A stretch of DNA of 64,000 nucleotides from Chloracidobacterium sp. (GTDB lineage Bacteria > Acidobacteriota > Blastocatellia > Pyrinomonadales > Pyrinomonadaceae): positions 544,001-608,000 of the forward strand of contig JADJJY010000002.1 in assembly GCA_016706275.1 (NCBI GenBank), given 5' to 3'. Below the pieces are notes generated by a model. That model saw only the letters and a list, made by a program, of their open reading frames with translations. It ran no database searches and had not been told where the DNA came from. The position numbers and the translations under genes are program-made. This document shows, one piece after another, positions 50,205-58,806 of the stretch; within the stretch, counting starts at the first letter, position 1; each line of letters starts with the position of its first letter.

Positions 50205-51674
50205 ATGGAAATCGACAAAATTCAAGAAGGCCTTACATTTGACGACGTTTTACTCATCCCGGCCTACTCCGAGATACTTCCCGCCGAAGCGGACACACGC
50301 ACCAAATTTTCACGCAATATTAGCCTAAACATACCGCTCTGTTCGTCGGCGATGGATACCGTTACTGAGGCAAGCCTCGCGATCGCGCTTGCCCAGCAGG
50401 GCGGCATCGGTGTGATCCATAAGAATTTTAGCGTTGCCCAACAGGCCGAAGAGGTTGATAAGGTCAAACGCAGCGAATCGGGCATGATCGTCAATCCTGT
50501 GACGATCCACAAAGACAAGCTCGTCTCAGACGCCCTCGCCATCATGGCCCGTTTTAAGATCAGCGGCGTGCCGGTGACGGACGATAAAGGATTACTTGTT
50601 GGCATCATCACGAACCGAGATCTGCGGTTTGAAACACGGTTCGACATTCCCGTTTCCGAGATAATGACGCCCCAGCCGCTTGTGACTGTGCCTGTCGGCA
50701 CGACGCTTGACGAGGCTAAGGTCAAGCTGCAAAAACACCGTATCGAAAAGCTGCTCGTCGTCGATGACAACGGCCATCTCAAAGGGCTCATCACTGTCAA
50801 AGACATTCAAAAGGCCATCAACTTCCCTATTGCCGCAAAGGATGAGCTTGGACGCCTGCGATGTGCCGCCGCTATCGGGGCAACCGGGGATTTTCTCGAA
50901 CGGGCTGAGGCACTCGTTAATTCACGCGTCGATGCCATCGTAATCGATACGGCTCACGGACACAGTTCGCGGGTTCTGAACGCCGTCAAACAGGTCAAAG
51001 CAAAATTCCCCGACATCGAGATCGTCGCGGGCAATGTCGCAACCGCCGACGCCACAAAAGCTCTCATTTTAGCAGGTGTTGATGCCGTTAAGATCGGAAT
51101 CGGACCGGGTTCGATCTGTACGACGCGGGTCGTGACTGGTGCGGGCGTGCCGCAGGTATCGGCAATTGTCGAATGTGTCGAGGCCGCCAAAAATACCGGC
51201 GTTCCGATCATTGCTGACGGTGGCGTCAAATTTTCAGGCGATGTCGCCAAAGCCATCGCCGCCGGGGCTGACTCTGTCATGATCGGCTCGCTCTTTGCCG
51301 GGACCGAAGAAGCTCCGGGCGAGGTCATTCTGTTCCAAGGCCGCAATTTTAAGACCTATCGCGGCATGGGGTCGATCGGTGCGATGAAAAAAGGCTCGAG
51401 CGACCGCTACTCTCAAGAGGGCACCGTCGCCGACGCAAAATACATCCCCGAAGGCATCGAGGGCCGCGTCGCCTACAAAGGCACCGTCGCCGAAATGGTC
51501 ACCCAACTAGTCGGAGGCCTACGCTCCGGCATGGGCTACACCGGCTGCAAGGACATCGGCGAATTACAATCAAACGCCAAATTCGTCCGCATCACCTCAG
51601 CCGGATTACGCGAATCGCACGTCCATGATGTGATAATCACAAAAGAAGCGCCGAACTATCGGATCGAATCCTAA
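50205..51674 (+). CDS. guaB: IMP dehydrogenase
   Basis: About 489 residues from the ATG at 50205; the TTG two codons upstream lies inside the -10 box. The TIM barrel is interrupted by two CBS domains (about 95-205: MTPQPLVTVPVGTTLDEA, VVDDNGHLKGLITVKDI). The catalytic loop GPGSICTTRVVTG has the active-site cysteine, and IADGGVKFSGD, MIGSLFAGTEEAPGE and YRGMGSIGAM follow. It catalyses the first committed step of GMP synthesis. guaA is not nearby. The end of the gene shows more C-ending codons than the start. Confidence 0.96.
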   Translation: MEIDKIQEGLTFDDVLLIPAYSEILPAEADTRTKFSRNISLNIPLCSSAMDTVTEASLAIALAQQGGIGVIHKNFSVAQQAEEVDKVKRSESGMIVNPVTIHKDKLVSDALAIMARFKISGVPVTDDKGLLVGIITNRDLRFETRFDIPVSEIMTPQPLVTVPVGTTLDEAKVKLQKHRIEKLLVVDDNGHLKGLITVKDIQKAINFPIAAKDELGRLRCAAAIGATGDFLERAEALVNSRVDAIVIDTAHGHSSRVLNAVKQVKAKFPDIEIVAGNVATADATKALILAGVDAVKIGIGPGSICTTRVVTGAGVPQVSAIVECVEAAKNTGVPIIADGGVKFSGDVAKAIAAGADSVMIGSLFAGTEEAPGEVILFQGRNFKTYRGMGSIGAMKKGSSDRYSQEGTVADAKYIPEGIEGRVAYKGTVAEMVTQLVGGLRSGMGYTGCKDIGELQSNAKFVRITSAGLRESHVHDVIITKEAPNYRIES

Positions 51675-51696
51675 TATAATTTACCCGCAAAAAGCG

Positions 51697-51740
51697 CTTA
51701 AAGACGCCAAAGAACATATCTATTCCTTTAGCGTCTTTTC
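51697..51740 (+). terminator. Likely terminator after guaB
   Basis: AAAGACGCCAAAG pairs with CTTTAGCGTCTTT, followed by TCGTGTTTTTCG; the unit resembles a dispersed intergenic repeat. Confidence 0.5.
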
Positions 51741-51774
51741 GTGTTTTTCGCGGCTAATGTTTCTTCGTTTTAGG

Positions 51775-52914
51775 TCACGAAGGGCCGAGCTTTGTTACAA
51801 AGTTTTTACGGGGCTGCGACAGGTCACAATAGATATAATAGGGCATCTTGATATCAAGGCCATACAGGTGAAAGCTCATCTTTGTCGAATCAGGACTAAA
51901 GCTTGGATCCAAAACCCGATCCCAAATATCCGGAATACTTGAGATATAGCTAAAGCTGTGTTTGCCTGTTTCGGTCTTGATAAAGTGGATATATTTCGGC
52001 TCGTGAACGGCGAGGAATTTACCGTCAGGAGTAAATGCGAGAGTGCCGAAATTCTTGAGCGTCGGATCGCAGACCGTGATCTGATTCGTGGCTAGATCGA
52101 GTATCGCCTGACCGTTTGAATCGCCTTTTGCATACATGTTAAATGCAATCTTTCCACCGGTGGGTGAAACCACAATACTTCCTGCTGATTCTGACTTGAT
52201 GACAAGATCAGGTGCGGATTTTTTTCCGGTCTTGGTTGAGTAACGGCTGAGGATGTTTTTGTCGTGCAGATGTAAAAGGGTTGTGCCGTCCGGCGTAAGG
52301 CCTGATGAACTCAAAAACTGAGCATCGATCTCAAAAATAAGTTTGCCCGTCTCCATGTTGTGGACATATGTCTTATTCAGCTCGGTGCTCTGAGTCATGA
52401 CGATCTTGTTGTCATCGCTCAATGCTGTGATCATCGGTGCAAACTTATGCTTTGGCTTTTGGATCAGGACCTTTCTAAGCAGTTCGCCGGTTTCGGTTGA
52501 ATAGAAATAGAATTTAGAATCACGATCAGTCAAGCAAAACTCTTTGCCGCCTGGCCTCTGGATCAAGGTTGCCGACTCAAAGAAATTGTCCGGTATGTCA
52601 CCGAACATATTTTGGTGCATTTTTACAGCATCGGCAATCACCTTTTTCTCCTCCAGGCTGAAATCAAATGCGGGAACTTCCTTGATCTTCATAGTCTTGA
52701 CAGGCGGCTTCCTGACATCATCAAACCATCGCATCTCGCCATCCTGAGCTAAAACGATCTGACGATTATTTGCGTCGTAAAGCGTGTAGATCGGCATCGG
52801 CAGGCCATAATTCAACCTTTGCCCAGAAAGCAGAAATGGCTTTTGGGCTATGAGCGAAAGAGTCGCTGCGGCAACAATAATGGTCAGTAAGGGCGCTGAA
52901 CGAAACTTGATCAT
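51775..52914 (-). CDS. Exported beta-propeller-like (WD40/YVTN) protein
   Basis: The 379-residue protein has a signal-like N-terminus and repeated blades with the pattern strand-turn-strand ending in S-T-E-T-G: FYFYSTETGELLRKV, YVHNMETGKLIFEI, LSRYSTKTGKKSA, IHFIKTETGKHSF. The blade beginnings carry LTPDGTTLLHL, VSPTGGKIAFN, FTPDGKFLAVH and FSPDSTKMSFH. This is a propeller of about six or seven blades with no catalytic motif, probably a binding scaffold in the periplasm. It is divergent from the next gene, with 52 bases between the starts. Confidence 0.75.
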   Translation of the reverse strand: MIKFRSAPLLTIIVAAATLSLIAQKPFLLSGQRLNYGLPMPIYTLYDANNRQIVLAQDGEMRWFDDVRKPPVKTMKIKEVPAFDFSLEEKKVIADAVKMHQNMFGDIPDNFFESATLIQRPGGKEFCLTDRDSKFYFYSTETGELLRKVLIQKPKHKFAPMITALSDDNKIVMTQSTELNKTYVHNMETGKLIFEIDAQFLSSSGLTPDGTTLLHLHDKNILSRYSTKTGKKSAPDLVIKSESAGSIVVSPTGGKIAFNMYAKGDSNGQAILDLATNQITVCDPTLKNFGTLAFTPDGKFLAVHEPKYIHFIKTETGKHSFSYISSIPDIWDRVLDPSFSPDSTKMSFHLYGLDIKMPYYIYCDLSQPRKNFVTKLGPS

Positions 52915-52966
52915 GTTTGATTATGTGCTCCTTTGTAATTTTTCGCGACGAGCGTAAAATCTGCAT

Positions 52967-54649
52967 ATGCAAAAAACTTGGTTCGCATTTCCCGTTATTT
53001 TATCACTTGTGATGCAGTTCGCCCACGCGTCTGCATTAGCTCAAACCGGTATGGGAAGCACTCCCGGCCACCCGATAGAGATCAGGGAACATCAGAAGCA
53101 TTTCGCGGTTAATGGATCGGTGGTTATCAAGGGCGTCACGATACCGCCAAATTCGGGCAGCGACCAGCTCACGGCCAAGATCACTCTTCCGGACGGAACG
53201 CAACAGATCATCTATGTAACTCCTGACAAAGACGGCAATTTCCGGGTTTTGATGCCAAACGTTACTCAACTGGGCCGATACAGAATGATCATTTACGGCT
53301 ATCGCGATGCCAGCAACAGAACCGAGGAGTTTGAGGTTATTACGCCAGCTAAGGCTGTTGCGGCCGTCAAAACCCGGATCGAAAGCCTTGCTCGACACTC
53401 AGAGGAAATCGTTGCAGGGGTGCGTCATCATTTGTCCTCAAGGCGTCCGAACGCCGATGTGACCGAGGCAAGTAAACAGGTCGATAAGGTAACTGAGCTA
53501 ATAAAAAAGATCATTGAAAAAAATAACAAGGCGGCAGCCGCGCTAGAACATTTGCAGGCAGCCCTAGCATCAGAGCCGCGTTTGCAATCGTCAGCTCTTG
53601 AGGGTTTCAACGAGCTTGGCCAATGGGAAGCAGAAACGGACGATTTGGATGAACAACTGAAATCGGCCGCAGCTCGAATGAGAGAAATGCCGACAACATG
53701 CGATAGCCTTGAAACGGCAGCCGAAGGCCTTTCACTCCTATCTACGGTTGGAAATTTTATGGGCTCACCCATAACGATCCTCAAGAGTCTGACACTAGAT
53801 AAAGTGCTGCCTGCGGCGAATAACTTAAGAACTGATGTCAGCGAGAATACTAGGTTTGAGGTCAGCGAAGCGACAAAAGAGATCGCGGCAGCGTACGAAG
53901 GTTTTGGAAGTTTTGTCAGTAGTTTGGTCGGTCTTGCGGGTGACGTTTCACAGTTTTTTGCTGGCCGCCTTTTCTCAAACTATTGCTCCGTTTTGGAAGG
54001 ATCAATCGAGAGCGACTTTAACGTGGACCAACGAGTGGCTGGTGCGTCATGGTTGAAATACCGGATCGTCGTTAAGGGCAAAATGAGGCTTTGGGCGGAA
54101 AAGAATCAGCCCGAAGGCCCGAACGGGGTCGTATATACAGGGCGAATCGAAGGCAGTACAACCCGGCTTGAGTTCTTTGAAAACATCTTTCTCGTCGAAA
54201 AGCCGACGGCAGGCGCAAATGTCTTTTTGCGCAAAAAGATCATGCCCACAGTTTTAGGCAACGTCGCAAATGACCCGCTCGGCTTTGGTCAGGTCGCCCA
54301 TATTGTAACACCCGGACACTTTAACATTCGGTATAAAGGAGCCCTGAAAGATGACAAAATGGCACTTCACCAGGAGACTGTCCTTGATGATTTTTTGAGC
54401 GGATATACAAATCGGCTTATTATAGGAATTTTGCCGCAGGGCGGTCTGATTCCAATAGTTAAAACATTTACGTTTCCAATACAAAAGGCCGCCTGGATGA
54501 TCGACCGCACAACAAAAGGCGATTTTATTTTGCCCGTCACCCGCGAAAACGACAAGATGATCCTAAAACAAACATTTACCCGCGACGAGACGCTCTCAGG
54601 TGGCGAAAGCAGGGTAACATTTAAGGTCATTTACGATTTGATCGGATAA
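52967..54649 (+). CDS. Large secreted protein of unknown function
   Basis: The 560-residue protein has a signal peptide ending ASALAQT. A small beta-sandwich-like domain (about 40-125; GSVVIKGVTIPPNSGSD, DKDGNFRVLMPNVTQLGRY) resembles a carboxypeptidase-regulatory or Ig-like fold. A long coiled-coil region (about 130-250; ALEHLQAALASEPRLQS) and a C-terminal strand-rich part (RIEGSTTRLEFFENIFLVE) follow. No catalytic motif. Probably surface or periplasmic. Confidence 0.7.
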   Translation: MQKTWFAFPVILSLVMQFAHASALAQTGMGSTPGHPIEIREHQKHFAVNGSVVIKGVTIPPNSGSDQLTAKITLPDGTQQIIYVTPDKDGNFRVLMPNVTQLGRYRMIIYGYRDASNRTEEFEVITPAKAVAAVKTRIESLARHSEEIVAGVRHHLSSRRPNADVTEASKQVDKVTELIKKIIEKNNKAAAALEHLQAALASEPRLQSSALEGFNELGQWEAETDDLDEQLKSAAARMREMPTTCDSLETAAEGLSLLSTVGNFMGSPITILKSLTLDKVLPAANNLRTDVSENTRFEVSEATKEIAAAYEGFGSFVSSLVGLAGDVSQFFAGRLFSNYCSVLEGSIESDFNVDQRVAGASWLKYRIVVKGKMRLWAEKNQPEGPNGVVYTGRIEGSTTRLEFFENIFLVEKPTAGANVFLRKKIMPTVLGNVANDPLGFGQVAHIVTPGHFNIRYKGALKDDKMALHQETVLDDFLSGYTNRLIIGILPQGGLIPIVKTFTFPIQKAAWMIDRTTKGDFILPVTRENDKMILKQTFTRDETLSGGESRVTFKVIYDLIG

Positions 54650-54669
54650 AGTCTGGGTAATTTGCCTAA

Positions 54670-56586
54670 TTAATTTAACCGCTCAGCAGCTTTGTCCCAT
54701 TCGTTGTAGAGATCTTGGATGCGGGTTTCGAGAGCTTTGTGTTCTGCCGCTAGGGTGTTGAGGCGTTCGAAATCCGCGGCGATCTCGGGCAGGGACATCT
54801 GACGCGTGAGTTCGGCGGCCTCGGATTCTAGGGTTGGGATAAGCTTTTCGATCTCGGCGATGCGTTTTTCGAGTTGGTTGATCTGATTTTTGGAAAGGCT
54901 CGAAGCTTTGCCATCTGAGGACACACTCCCTACCGGTCGTGTTTCCGCCTTTGCACCCACCCCTGAGGCAACACTGGATACCCGTATCCCGTCGGTGGCG
55001 AGTTTCCAGTCGTGGAACTCGGTGTAGTTCCCGTCGTAATCGAGGACGCGGCCGTCGGGTTCGAATGAGAGCATTTGGTTGGCGATCTTGTCGAGGAAAA
55101 AGCGGTCGTGGCTGACGGCGATGATCGTGCCGTCGTATTCCTCAAGCGCATTTTCGAGCGACTCACGCGAAGGGATATCCAGATGGTTGGTCGGCTCGTC
55201 GAGGATCAGCACATTTTTCTGCGAATAGATCAGCTTGGAAAGGGCGAGCCTTCCCTTTTCGCCGCCGGAGAGGGCTGATACGGGCTTGAAAACGTCTTCG
55301 CCCATAAACAGGAATTTTGCCAGAAAGCCGCGCAGCGTATTGTTATCAGCGGTCGGAGCGACTCGTCTTAATTCCTGGATCACCTCGTTTCGTGGTTCGA
55401 GCCCTTCGAGATTTTGCGAGTAGTATCCGATATTAACCTTTGTTCCCCAGTGGATCTTACCGTCAAGCTCGCGGATATTGCCGAGAATAGTCTTGATCAG
55501 CGTAGTTTTGCCCGTACCGTTGCCGCCGATGATGCCGAGCGCGTCGCCGCGATGGAGCGAGAAATTGAGCTTACTCGCAAGCACCTTTTCGCCGTAGCCG
55601 ATGGTCAGGTCCTCGGCGGTCAGAACATTGTTACCCGTCCGCTGAACCTGACGCAGACCAAAATTGCCGCCGGATTTTTCACTGGTAACGGCTTCGATCC
55701 GCTCCATGCGTGCCAGAAGAGTACGACGTGATTTTGCCTGTTTGGTCTTTTGGCCTTCGAGATTTTTGCGGATGAATTCCTGGGTCTTGTTGATCAACTG
55801 CTGCTGATTTTCGTATTCGCGGATCTGTTGTTCGCGGCGAAGCTCGCGTTCCTCGAGATATTTTGAATAGTTTCCCTTATACGTTACAGCCTGCCCTCGA
55901 TCCATTTCGATCACGCGGGTTGTCGTTCGGTCGAGGAAATAACGGTCGTGGCTGATGACGACGTAGGTCTTTTCGTAGGTTTTTAGAAATTCTTCGAGCC
56001 ACTCGACGGCGTTGACGTCGAGGTGATTGGTCGGCTCGTCGAGCAGCATCACATCGGCATTTGAGAGCAGCAGCCGCACCATTCCGAGCCGGTTCTTTTG
56101 TCCGCCCGAAAGCGTTCGAACATCGTCGCCCCACGATTCGGGAGCAAAACCCATGCCGAGCAAAACGGCCTCGGCCTTTGCCGCGTATGAAAAACCGTCC
56201 GCGTGTTCGAACTCCGTCTGAAGATCGGCGTAACGATTGAGCACCGCGTCGGAGTGGTCTGTTTCCATCTGCTTTTCGAGGAGCCGCATCTCGGCCTCAA
56301 TATCGTGAATCTCTTTGAAAGCGGAAAGCGCCGCGGTGTGGACGTTTTCGGCTTCGCCAAAATCGACATGCTGATCGAGCAGCCCCAGTTTGAGGCCGTT
56401 CATCTTGATGACCTCACCGTCGTCCGCAGCCTCTTGGCCAATGATCAGACGAAAAACTGTTGTCTTACCCGCGCCGTTACGCCCGACGAGGCCAACTTTT
56501 TCATTCGGGTTGACCTGAAACGAGACACCTTTCAGTATCTCGGTCCCGCCGTACCCTTTCCAAACATCTTGCAGTCTAAATAGCAT
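54670..56586 (-). CDS. ABC-F family ATPase (Uup/EttA-like ribosome-associated)
   Basis: The 638-residue soluble protein has two ABC domains, each with Walker A (GLVGRNGAGKTTVFRLI and IIGGNGTGKTTLIK), signature (LSGGQKNRLG and LSGGEKGRLALS) and Walker B (VMLLDEPTNHLDV and VLILDEPTNHLDI), joined by the ABC-F linker near 240-300 (YEERELRREQQIREYENQQQ-like). No membrane helices. The C-terminus is a coiled coil (about 562-635). ABC-F proteins rescue or tune ribosomes. Residues about 545-555 (AKAETRPVGSVS) come from the dispersed ~30-bp element and lie in the variable linker before the coiled coil. Confidence 0.92.
   Translation of the reverse strand: MLFRLQDVWKGYGGTEILKGVSFQVNPNEKVGLVGRNGAGKTTVFRLIIGQEAADDGEVIKMNGLKLGLLDQHVDFGEAENVHTAALSAFKEIHDIEAEMRLLEKQMETDHSDAVLNRYADLQTEFEHADGFSYAAKAEAVLLGMGFAPESWGDDVRTLSGGQKNRLGMVRLLLSNADVMLLDEPTNHLDVNAVEWLEEFLKTYEKTYVVISHDRYFLDRTTTRVIEMDRGQAVTYKGNYSKYLEERELRREQQIREYENQQQLINKTQEFIRKNLEGQKTKQAKSRRTLLARMERIEAVTSEKSGGNFGLRQVQRTGNNVLTAEDLTIGYGEKVLASKLNFSLHRGDALGIIGGNGTGKTTLIKTILGNIRELDGKIHWGTKVNIGYYSQNLEGLEPRNEVIQELRRVAPTADNNTLRGFLAKFLFMGEDVFKPVSALSGGEKGRLALSKLIYSQKNVLILDEPTNHLDIPSRESLENALEEYDGTIIAVSHDRFFLDKIANQMLSFEPDGRVLDYDGNYTEFHDWKLATDGIRVSSVASGVGAKAETRPVGSVSSDGKASSLSKNQINQLEKRIAEIEKLIPTLESEAAELTRQMSLPEIAADFERLNTLAAEHKALETRIQDLYNEWDKAAERLN
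54919..54949. repeat. Dispersed ~30-bp element inside the ABC-F gene (copy 3)
   Basis: On the coding (minus) strand GGCGGAAACACGACCGG then TAGGGAGTGTG, near-identical to 32404-32434 and similar to 19260-19290. Confidence 0.7.
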
Positions 56587-56594
56587 AAAAAAAC

Positions 56595-56670
56595 AGTAGT
56601 CGGTTGTCAGCAGTCATTTGTCAGTAGAGACTCCTCGTGACAATTAACTTGTTGACAACCGACTACTCTC
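56595..56670. repeat. Inverted pair of heptamer arrays between ABC-F and parvulin genes
   Basis: AGTAGTC, GGTTGTC, AGCAGTC, ATTTGTC, AGTAGAG on the left; the reverse complement GAGAGTAGTCGGTTGTCAAC at the right end (56651-56670). Confidence 0.8.
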
Positions 56671-56694
56671 AATCGATCATCGAGAAAAACTCGA

Positions 56695-57963
56695 CTATTT
56701 GTTAGCCGGAGCGTTTGCCGCGGGTTTCGCCGCAGGTTTTGCCGGTGCATTAGCAACCGGTTTGTTTGCCGGAGCCGCTGAATTGGTGTTTGCCGCAGCA
56801 GCGTTGGTGTTTGCCGGAGCCGCCGTGTTGGCATTTGCCGCTGGAGCCGCGTTTGCTGCACCAGCCGGACGTGCACCGCTCAGCTCGTTAGGATTGTCAA
56901 CGACCTTTTTAGCAAGGAAGTTCTCGATCTTGGCTTCGTTCATAGCAACTGCCTGATACGACGCTGCAAGGAGCTGTTTGCGGTTGTCAACGAGCGATTT
57001 CTGAACTTGCTCACGAACACCCGGACTCTCCAGCGTAACAGCCTCGTCCTTATCGCTGCGCTCTTGCAACTTGAGAATAAAGAATTTGCCCTGCGAACGC
57101 GTCGACGTTATGCCGCCGATCTGTGACTGAGGATTCATCAAACCTGCGACGGTCTGCTCAGGGAAAGCCTGTTTCAGATCATCCTCGGCCAAATACCCAA
57201 GATCACCGCCCTGAAATTTGCTCTGATCTTCGCTAAACTCGCGAGCTACAGATGCAAAATCCTGTCCGCTCTGTAACTTCTTAATTATCTCATTGCCGCG
57301 GAGAACTGCTGAAGGTTCGTCAACGGTCTGGTCACCTTCGCCGCTATTTGCAGGATCAACGATGATCGCGGCCAGTTTAACGCCTTTCTTTTTAACAAAA
57401 GCCTCTTTGTTGCCGTTGTAAAAAGCCTCGACCTCAGAATCCTTCGGGGGTTCGATCTTGCCGGTGATCTTGTCAACGAGCTTTTGGATCGCGATCGACT
57501 TTTTGACCTGATCACGAAGAGCGGCTTCGGTCATGCCCTGCTCTTTCATGCTCTTTTCGATCTGATCGGTGGTCTTGCCGCTTGCAGTCTTTTGCTTATT
57601 GATCTCGACGGTGATGTCGTCCTCGGACGGCACACTACCCTCCTTCTCAGCCTTTTGGAACATTACCTCTTGCTCGACAAGCGTTTGCAGCACCTGTAGG
57701 CGGGCCCCGGCGAGTTCGAGCGGCGAGAGCTTGCTCTCTTGTCCCTGAGACTGTGCTTTGACAGCACGGTCGACTTCCTGCATGGTGATGATCTTGCCGT
57801 TAACCTTGGCCGCAGTTTCGTTTGGGTCACCGCCTGGACCGTTATTGGCTGCCGGACCGCCGCACGCACTAAAAAATGCTGCAAAAACTGCCACAGCCGC
57901 TGTTAACAAGAACCCTCTTTTATTAATTTGCACGATTGCTTTTACTCCTTTCAACTTATCCAT
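56695..57963 (-). CDS. Parvulin-type peptidyl-prolyl isomerase lipoprotein (SurA/PrsA-like)
   Basis: About 422 residues from the ATG at 57963, the start that places the lipobox FFSAC about 30 residues in. After a SurA-like helical N-domain (VNGKIITMQEVDRAVKAQSQ), a parvulin domain spans about 190-320 (VKLAAIIVDPANSGEG, FASVAREFSEDQSKFQGGDLGYL, MNPQSQIGGITSTRSQGKF). The last 50 residues are Ala/Pro/Asn repeats (ANTAAPANTNAAAANTNS). It probably folds secreted or outer-membrane proteins, fitting the BamD-like and M48 genes elsewhere in the window. Confidence 0.9.
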   Translation of the reverse strand: MDKLKGVKAIVQINKRGFLLTAAVAVFAAFFSACGGPAANNGPGGDPNETAAKVNGKIITMQEVDRAVKAQSQGQESKLSPLELAGARLQVLQTLVEQEVMFQKAEKEGSVPSEDDITVEINKQKTASGKTTDQIEKSMKEQGMTEAALRDQVKKSIAIQKLVDKITGKIEPPKDSEVEAFYNGNKEAFVKKKGVKLAAIIVDPANSGEGDQTVDEPSAVLRGNEIIKKLQSGQDFASVAREFSEDQSKFQGGDLGYLAEDDLKQAFPEQTVAGLMNPQSQIGGITSTRSQGKFFILKLQERSDKDEAVTLESPGVREQVQKSLVDNRKQLLAASYQAVAMNEAKIENFLAKKVVDNPNELSGARPAGAANAAPAANANTAAPANTNAAAANTNSAAPANKPVANAPAKPAAKPAANAPANK

Positions 57964-58068
57964 TGTTTGTCTCGCCTTGACTAAGCCCAAGGCTGTTTGT
58001 TATAAATATCGTTTTGAGTTTTTCGTAAAACTCTTTGTAGTCCCCATATCAATGGGAGGAAAATTATT

Positions 58069-58263
58069 ATGGCAAAACGCTGCGACATATGCGGGAAAGG
58101 CCCGCAGTTTGGAAATAACGTTTCACACGCTAACAACAAGACACGACGTAGGTTCAACCCGAACCTGCAACCTGTCCGTGTTCAGCTACCGGCCGGCGGC
58201 AACGGACGAATGAAAGTCTGCACCCGCTGCATCAAGACCGGAAAAATTATCAAAGCCGCTTAA
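58069..58263 (+). CDS. rpmB: 50S ribosomal protein L28
   Basis: The 64-residue protein matches L28: AKRCDICGKGPQFGNNVSHA with a CxxC pair, NKTRRRFNPNLQPV and KVCTRCIKTGKI with a second CxxC pair, so this is the zinc-binding (C+) form. GGGAGG 10 bases upstream supports the start. It stands alone between minus-strand genes. Confidence 0.97.
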   Translation: MAKRCDICGKGPQFGNNVSHANNKTRRRFNPNLQPVRVQLPAGGNGRMKVCTRCIKTGKIIKAA

Positions 58264-58294
58264 GTCTGTTTGAGACGCGGAATCTCGCTTTGGT

Positions 58295-58328
58295 TGCCAA
58301 TCCCGATAATTCGGGGTTGGCTTTTCTT
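58295..58328 (+). terminator. Terminator after rpmB
   Basis: GCCAATCCC pairs with the GGGTTGGC of CGGGGTTGGC around GATAATT, then TTTTCTT. Confidence 0.75.
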
Positions 58329-58713
58329 ATTGGCCAACGACGGCGATGCAATCGATCTCGACCTTAGCATCGCGCGGCAGCCTCGCCGCCTGAACCGTCG
58401 CTCTCGCCGGTTTGTTATCGCTAAAAAACTGCGAATAAACTTCGTTCATCTCGGCGAAATCATTCATATCCGCAAGAAAGACCGTTGTTTTTACAACGCT
58501 ATCGAGGCTCGTTCCGGCTGCTCTAAGAACTTCGCTGAGATTCTTTAGGACCTGTTCGGTCTGCTCACTGACGACATCCGAAACAAAATTGCCCGTCGCC
58601 GGGTCGATCGGTATTTGTCCCGAGCAAAAAACCATGCCGCCGGCCTTTATCGCCTGCGAGTAGGGACCGATGGCGCCAGGTGCATTATCTGTAGAAACTA
58701 TCTCTTTACTCAT
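58327..58713 (-). CDS. ridA: RidA-family enamine/imine deaminase
   Basis: 128 residues from the ATG at 58713; five extra upstream residues in the longer frame are not conserved. Signature blocks: DNAPGAIGPYSQAIKAGGMV, SGQIPIDPATG, VVKTTVFLADMNDFAEMNEVY, KPARATVQAARLPRDAKVEI (the Arg that binds the carboxylate) and EIDCIAV. RidA clears reactive enamines formed by PLP enzymes such as threonine dehydratase. Confidence 0.93.
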   Translation of the reverse strand: MSKEIVSTDNAPGAIGPYSQAIKAGGMVFCSGQIPIDPATGNFVSDVVSEQTEQVLKNLSEVLRAAGTSLDSVVKTTVFLADMNDFAEMNEVYSQFFSDNKPARATVQAARLPRDAKVEIDCIAVVGQ

Positions 58714-58806
58714 TACGTTTGGGCTCAAAAAGTCACTTCAAGCAAAAGGCGAATTCTAGCAAATTACTGGACAAAAAGAAAGCAGGCGGGCAGGTTTGTT
58801 TGGATA

